NCBI GenBank assembly: GCA_964440915.1
Contig: CAYTTV010000087.1
Span: forward strand, 1 to 10,397
Length of the DNA: 10,397 nt
Origin: CAMPJM01 sp964440915
GTDB taxonomy: Bacteria > Bacteroidota > Bacteroidia > Cytophagales > Cyclobacteriaceae
Reading direction: 5' to 3'
Both the position numbers and the translations under genes were made by a program. Below are positions 6,316-10,397 of this stretch, in pieces (positions within the stretch are counted from its first letter, which is position 1; each line of letters starts with the position of its first letter). The notes under the pieces were generated by a model. It was not told the origin of the DNA. It made no database searches and was given only the letters and a program-made list of their open reading frames with translations.

Positions 6316-8796
6316 TCAATAAGACACCTGAAAGGAGACCTCTTTATTGGATGCCTTCATATCTTTTATCCACAAAATTTTAGCGGCTTCATCATAATAC
6401 CAAGCTGCGTTTTTAGCTTGGGGGAATGATGCTGGCTCAGAGGTTTTAATTTTTTTCTTGGCACCATTCCTCGTGACTTGAACTGGAGCCTTATCAGTAT
6501 GGACCTTTAAAATATAGTGCCGTGCGGGGACAGGGAAGCTCCCTTTAGACTTAGCTATGGCAAAGGTGAGTCCGTCGGCTGTCTCTTGAGCACTTATAGT
6601 GGTGGTGCTGTAATTGCCTTCTGTGTAATCTTCGCTCAATCCATCATCTTCATATAAATCGAAGCTCGAATCTCCTGAGGGGAATATTTCATAAGTGATC
6701 GTCCCCCAGGGCTCCCTATTGTCATACTGAACATCATCTTGCATAGGAATTATACCGCCTGCTTTCACAAAAATGGGGAGTATATCTAAGGGCGTCACGA
6801 TATTATAGTATTTCCTGCCCTCATATGTCTTGCCTGTCCAATAGTCGAACCAAGTTCCTTCTGGTAGGTAAACGATACGTGTTTGGGCATCCTTAACTGT
6901 TACGGGGCATATCATTAAGCTTTCCCCAAACATATACTGGTCATCTATAGCATAGGTGTTCCTATCATGCTGATTTTCCAAAACCAATGCGCGCATAATG
7001 GGCATGCCTGTTTTATGCTGTTCAAAAGCAGCACTATAGATATAAGGTATCATTCTATATCGCAATTGATCGTATTGCTTGAAGATTTTCAATGCTTCTT
7101 CGCCATAGTTCCACGGCTCTTTATACCCTGGATGATCCATGCCAAAAACATGAGCAAGAGGACTGAACATCCCAAACTGCACCCATCGGGCATACAGTTC
7201 AGGATCTGCATCATGCTCAAAACCGCCCATGTTGTGTGTCCAATACCCGATTCCAGAAAGCCCCATATTGATGCCTGCCCTGATTACTGGCGCAAAGTAT
7301 TGCCATTCGCTAGGCCAGTCTCCAGCCCAGATAAATGGATAACGTTGAATGCCGGCATAGCCCTCACGGGTATGATTCATGCCCCGCATTTTATTGTGCT
7401 CTTTAAACTTTTCGTAAGGTGCTTTGGCATAAGCAATGGGAAATACATTATGCAACCTTTTTGCCATTTCACCAGTAGGGCCAACCTTATCGCTTTCGTT
7501 GGCTTGTCGGCCAAATGCACTGCCTTCATCTGTCTTCAGAAACATGGCTCCTAGGTCGGCTATTTTCATTACACCGTTTTCCCACCACCAATCAACAGCC
7601 TCTTTGTCAAAGAAATTTACGAACTCACCAGGGCTATCTTCTTCTGGGTAGACGTGTCCCGCCTCTCTGGCTTTGTCCAGGAGGTCAAACTTAGGCCCGT
7701 TGTCCAATCTTGGCCTAACGTGAAGCCCCACCATGTTCAGGTTAAGATCGTAAAGGCTATCAAACATCGATTTGGGGTCGATAAAAGTTTCTCTCCACTC
7801 GAAAGTGGTTGCACCACTTCCGCCGCTTCTTCCAAAAATCCTCCAGGTAGAATCAAGGTGCAAGACGTCTAAAGGTATCTCATTTTCTCTATATCGTTTT
7901 GCAAGGCCTACAACATAATGGGTAGAGGTGTTTTTTTCATGGCCCCAAGTGCCTCCACTATAAGTACCCACATGAAGACCGTGGGCAAATCTTGGCAATA
8001 GGGGTGACTTTCCTGTAAGAGCAGTATACCGATCTAAGATGGAGGGAAAATCGGGTCCATAAATGAAGTAATAATCGAGCTCTCCATTTTCTGCCTCAAA
8101 AGCATAAGATTGGTCGTCAGAGTAGCCCATATCCCATCGGGTAGCAAAAGAATTGTGCAAGAATATGCCATATCCTTTAGTGCTCATGAAAAAAGGCACC
8201 GGTGAATAATTGGCTTCAAGAATATTGTAGGCACCAATTATATGCGGCCTTTGGGTTCCTCTGCCTACGTTAAGCTGCACATCCTTTCCCCGTTGGTCAA
8301 TAAAATCCATGCGCTCTCCAAAGCCGAAAAAATGCTCCTCTGGCATCAGCTTTTTGCGAGCTCCAGTCGCTACTTCATTTCTATAAGCCCCTCCAAAATT
8401 ATCGCCTAGCAATTCTGTTGAAATGATATCCCCAGCACTGTTAGCGATTTCTATGGCTAAAGGTGACTTTGTCATTTTTACCTGTAATGCGCTAGTAGAT
8501 AACAGAAAAAAATCAGGATCTTCCTTTACATCCACCTGAATCGGCTCCCAAACATATTGAATGACCATATAAGGTTCATCAGGCTCAAAAGTACCCTCCC
8601 AGCTCGTTCTTATACGAACCATTTCCGCAGTACAAAACTCAAGCTGAACACTAGCGTGGTCGGTATAAAATGTAAATTTGTTTTGGCTTTCTTCATAATC
8701 GGATTTAATATTTCCTATGGCTGATTGTGCTCGCCCTAAACTAGCGGACAACAAAAAAAGCATAAAAATCAGAATGGGGTACTGAGTTAACTTCAT
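6316..8796 (-). CDS. Exported glycoside hydrolase family 31 (alpha-glycosidase, exact linkage unknown)
   Basis: The 826-residue product has a signal peptide (residues 1-23, ending GRA before Q24). A GH31 N-terminal beta-sandwich spans about 30-260, with FFGFGERMD at 156-164. The catalytic TIM barrel spans about 268-600. A beta-sandwich and a C-terminal DUF5110-like part follow (about 600-765, with YEIFPSGDSSFDLYEDDG at 702-719). The nucleophile is probably D423 in FLKTDEG and the acid/base D493 in WAGDWPSEW. LDVLHLDSTW (309-318), SPLAHVFG (545-552) and LRYRMIPYIYSAAFE (578-592) are further family signatures. Where most alpha-glucosidases and alpha-xylosidases have HDIGGF, this protein has HNMGGF with N522. 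GH31 contains alpha-glucosidases, alpha-xylosidases, alpha-galactosidases and sulfoquinovosidases, and the sequence alone does not settle which this is. It starts 42 bases after the GH28 stop and shares its transcript, which points to a role on pectin-type oligosaccharides. Confidence 0.93.
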   Translation of the reverse strand: MKLTQYPILIFMLFLLSASLGRAQSAIGNIKSDYEESQNKFTFYTDHASVQLEFCTAEMVRIRTSWEGTFEPDEPYMVIQYVWEPIQVDVKEDPDFFLLSTSALQVKMTKSPLAIEIANSAGDIISTELLGDNFGGAYRNEVATGARKKLMPEEHFFGFGERMDFIDQRGKDVQLNVGRGTQRPHIIGAYNILEANYSPVPFFMSTKGYGIFLHNSFATRWDMGYSDDQSYAFEAENGELDYYFIYGPDFPSILDRYTALTGKSPLLPRFAHGLHVGTYSGGTWGHEKNTSTHYVVGLAKRYRENEIPLDVLHLDSTWRIFGRSGGSGATTFEWRETFIDPKSMFDSLYDLNLNMVGLHVRPRLDNGPKFDLLDKAREAGHVYPEEDSPGEFVNFFDKEAVDWWWENGVMKIADLGAMFLKTDEGSAFGRQANESDKVGPTGEMAKRLHNVFPIAYAKAPYEKFKEHNKMRGMNHTREGYAGIQRYPFIWAGDWPSEWQYFAPVIRAGINMGLSGIGYWTHNMGGFEHDADPELYARWVQFGMFSPLAHVFGMDHPGYKEPWNYGEEALKIFKQYDQLRYRMIPYIYSAAFEQHKTGMPIMRALVLENQHDRNTYAIDDQYMFGESLMICPVTVKDAQTRIVYLPEGTWFDYWTGKTYEGRKYYNIVTPLDILPIFVKAGGIIPMQDDVQYDNREPWGTITYEIFPSGDSSFDLYEDDGLSEDYTEGNYSTTTISAQETADGLTFAIAKSKGSFPVPARHYILKVHTDKAPVQVTRNGAKKKIKTSEPASFPQAKNAAWYYDEAAKILWIKDMKASNKEVSFQVSY

Positions 8797-8838
8797 TTCA
8801 AGTTATTTTTTTAAGTGATAAAAGCATTTATTTATGGA

Positions 8839-10299
8839 TCAATTGCTGGTCTCTTCAAAGACCATTTTCTCTCCATTGATGGTTACATTAACAAATTCCA
8901 TATTCTTGACATGATCAACTTTTAGGGGAATCTCCACATTCTTAATATTGCAGTTGATCAACTTTAGATTCTCTACAGGAGACGCTTCATAGGCATCAAC
9001 TAGCACAGCATACTTTCCACCATTCTCTACTTCCAAATTTTCCACGATTATATTTCGAATAATGGGCATATGATCTCCTGGCTCTTCATAAAACATATTA
9101 CACCTTACCGCTGCCTCTTTGTATGTTCCTACTTTCACATCTTTCATAAAGATGTTTTCAACCACTCCGCCTCTTTGAGAACTCGTTTTGATCCTGAGCA
9201 CACGATCAAGTTGAGGACTGTCCATGATGAGGTTATGTGCGTATATATTTCTGGCACCTCCTGAAACCTCACTGCCGATCACTACCCCACCATGGCCTTC
9301 TTTCATGTAACAACCTTCTATAATGATATTCTCAGACGGCTTATTAATCCTTCTTCCATCGTGGTTGCGGCCAGATTTAATAGCAATACAATCATCTCCA
9401 GTATCAAAATAGCAGTCCTTGATCAGCACATTTTTGCTGGACTCTGGATTGCACCCATCGTTATTGGGACCCAATGAAATTATCTTTACATTTTGAATGG
9501 TCACATTTTCGCACAATACGGGGTGTATATTCCACATTGGAGAATTGATCATTTTCACATCGCTGATCAAGACATTGTTGCATTTGTATGTTTGGATAAA
9601 CTGAGGTCGTAAGTAATGGCCAGGACCAAATATCCTCGTAGCAGGATCGGTTTCCTGATGGTTCAGCTCGTGTAACAGATCCCGATCGGCAGTCTGTCTG
9701 GGCTGGCCTTCTTCCCAACCGTATATTTTTGCACCGCACCAAGGCCACCAATATTCATTGTTTGCGTTGCCATCCAAAGTTCCATTTCCAGTAATAGCAA
9801 TATTATCCTGTTCGTAAGCATAAATAAAAGGAGAGTAATTCATCAGTTCCATGCCTTCCCACCGGCTGAATACCATCGGCAAGTAATCGGCAGTATCGCG
9901 ACTAAAAAGTATGATAGCACTGTCTGCAAGATGTAGGTTGACATTGCTCTTGAGGTGTATGGCGCCAGTTAAGAAAGTGCCTTCAGGAATGATGACCCTG
10001 CCTCCTCCCATATCGTGACACTCCTGAATAGCTTTTTGGAAAGCCTCTGTGTTTTTTGTTTCACCGTCTCCTATGGCTCCATAATCTGTAATGAGAAAAT
10101 CGTTGTCTGGAAATTCAGGCGCTTTTATCTGGGCCCTGATGGCATCCAGATTGTCCCAAGGATCGCCATCAATTTCAGTATTTTGTTCGGTTTTACCCCC
10201 ACAACTGTTCATCAGGACAGCCAAAAGAAAGCAAGAGAAATAGCCTAGCCAATGATATCCTGATCTTGAGATGAATTTTCTACTCTTTAAATTTTTCAT
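8839..10299 (-). CDS. Glycoside hydrolase family 28 (polygalacturonase-like) lipoprotein
   Basis: This 486-residue right-handed beta-helix enzyme shows all GH28 catalytic signatures: NNDG with D281 (278-282), GDDCIAIKSG with D302 and D303 (301-310), GHGG with H336 (335-338) and RIK (369-371). The N-terminal part DYGAIGDGETKNTEAFQKAI (72-91) is the usual entry to the helix, and RPQFIQ (231-236) is common in bacterial exo-acting members. The protein begins with a basic stretch and a hydrophobic segment ending VLMNSC (28-33), so C33 is a probable lipidation site. The enzyme would be tethered to the periplasmic face or cell surface. The lipobox is not ideal (M and N at -3 and -2). GH28 enzymes cleave alpha-1,4-galacturonan or rhamnogalacturonan by inversion. 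Endo or exo mode and exact substrate are not decided here. It is the first gene of the operon with GH31 and has two palindromes in its upstream region. Confidence 0.94.
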   Translation of the reverse strand: MKNLKSRKFISRSGYHWLGYFSCFLLAVLMNSCGGKTEQNTEIDGDPWDNLDAIRAQIKAPEFPDNDFLITDYGAIGDGETKNTEAFQKAIQECHDMGGGRVIIPEGTFLTGAIHLKSNVNLHLADSAIILFSRDTADYLPMVFSRWEGMELMNYSPFIYAYEQDNIAITGNGTLDGNANNEYWWPWCGAKIYGWEEGQPRQTADRDLLHELNHQETDPATRIFGPGHYLRPQFIQTYKCNNVLISDVKMINSPMWNIHPVLCENVTIQNVKIISLGPNNDGCNPESSKNVLIKDCYFDTGDDCIAIKSGRNHDGRRINKPSENIIIEGCYMKEGHGGVVIGSEVSGGARNIYAHNLIMDSPQLDRVLRIKTSSQRGGVVENIFMKDVKVGTYKEAAVRCNMFYEEPGDHMPIIRNIIVENLEVENGGKYAVLVDAYEASPVENLKLINCNIKNVEIPLKVDHVKNMEFVNVTINGEKMVFEETSN

Positions 10300-10318
10300 A
10301 TTTCTTTGTCTAGTTTAT

Positions 10319-10335
10319 AGGTTAGGATCTAACCT
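10319..10335. repeat. Palindrome A upstream of the GH28 gene
   Basis: AGGTTAG-GAT-CTAACCT is a 17-base palindrome with perfect 7-bp arms and a 3-base centre. It lies 20 bases upstream of the GH28 start. It may be an operator or, on the transcript, a leader hairpin close to the ribosome-binding region; a 3-base loop is tight but possible. Confidence 0.65.
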
Positions 10336-10339
10336 TATT

Positions 10340-10397
10340 CATGTTGAAGCCTTTCAGGCTTCTTTCGATTCTTTTCTTGTTTTTAAAGCATGTTGAA
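10340..10397. repeat. Nine-base direct repeat near the right window edge
   Basis: CATGTTGAA occurs at 10340-10348 and again at 10389-10397, where the window ends, so the second copy may continue. The first copy overlaps the left arm of palindrome B. If the second copy also continues into a hairpin, this would be a tandem repeat unit of 49 bases. Confidence 0.4.
10346..10362. repeat. Palindrome B upstream of the GH28 gene
   Basis: GAAGCC-TTTCA-GGCTTC is a 17-base element with perfect, GC-rich 6-bp arms and a 5-base loop, centred 27 bases from palindrome A. On the plus strand a pyrimidine-rich stretch follows (TTTCGATTCTTTTC), so it could also terminate plus-strand transcription. No plus-strand gene precedes it here, so a leader hairpin or operator for the GH28 operon is preferred. 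Confidence 0.65.

Noticed and set aside
6967..7554. Long plus-strand open frame of 195 codons inside the GH31 gene
   Set aside because: It is antisense to the catalytic barrel of a well-supported glycosidase and reads as a random Cys/His-rich product. It is an overlap artefact.
9461..9751. Second minus-strand open frame inside the GH28 gene
   Set aside because: It is in another frame of the same strand within an intact GH28 gene whose catalytic motifs lie across this interval, so there is no frameshift to explain.
1..10299. One polysaccharide utilisation locus spanning the SusC gene and the GH28-GH31 operon
   Set aside because: About 6 kb of unrelated genes on both strands and at least two hairpin terminators separate them, so the window does not support a single unit.

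Overview
The window looks like chromosomal DNA from a free-living, polysaccharide-degrading member of the Bacteroidota, most likely of the Cytophagales or a related group. This rests on the SusC/RagA-type receptor at the left edge, on start regions without clear Shine-Dalgarno sequences but with A-rich leaders, on promoter candidates that fit the Bacteroidota TTTG / TAnnTTTG pattern, and on the secreted glycan-active enzymes. The genus assignment is only an inference. I see no rRNA, tRNA, CRISPR array, insertion sequence or phage gene.

Layout from left to right. (1) 1-341, minus: the first 113 residues of a SusC-like TonB-dependent outer-membrane receptor that runs off the window, with its own promoter candidate. 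(2) 673-1797, minus: an integral-membrane M50 (site-2 type) metalloprotease. (3) 1994-3142, plus: an exported seven-bladed-propeller lactonase-family protein. (4) 3251-3502, minus: an 83-residue single-span membrane protein with a SEC-C zinc-binding motif and a His-rich tail. (5) 3877-4158, plus: a 93-residue small membrane protein with a long inverted repeat just upstream. (6) 4270-5931, minus: a two-gene unit made of a zinc-dependent, formaldehyde-dehydrogenase-like alcohol dehydrogenase followed by an unrecognised 162-residue protein with a C-terminal membrane anchor. A 14-bp perfect stem at 4192-4241 separates it from the convergent 93-residue gene. (7) 6316-10299, minus: a two-gene carbohydrate operon, GH28 lipoprotein then GH31 exported glycosidase, closed by a textbook terminator at 6204-6250 and led by two 17-bp palindromes at 10319-10362.

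The most coherent system is the GH28-GH31 operon. A surface or periplasmic polygalacturonase-type enzyme would attack a pectin-like backbone, and an exported GH31 enzyme would remove alpha-linked sugars from the released oligosaccharides. The SusC receptor at the left edge could belong to a polysaccharide utilisation locus, but about 6 kb of unrelated genes and at least two terminators lie between them, so a functional link is not shown by this window. The dehydrogenase plus membrane-anchored unknown is a second candidate unit, possibly for aldehyde or alcohol detoxification. The remaining genes look like single housekeeping or envelope genes. I see no clear evidence of a wholly new system. 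The points most worth following up are the 162-residue partner of the dehydrogenase, the SEC-C/His-tail microprotein, the Asp-to-Asn change in the GH31 HD(I/M)GG motif, and the paired palindromes ahead of the GH28 gene.
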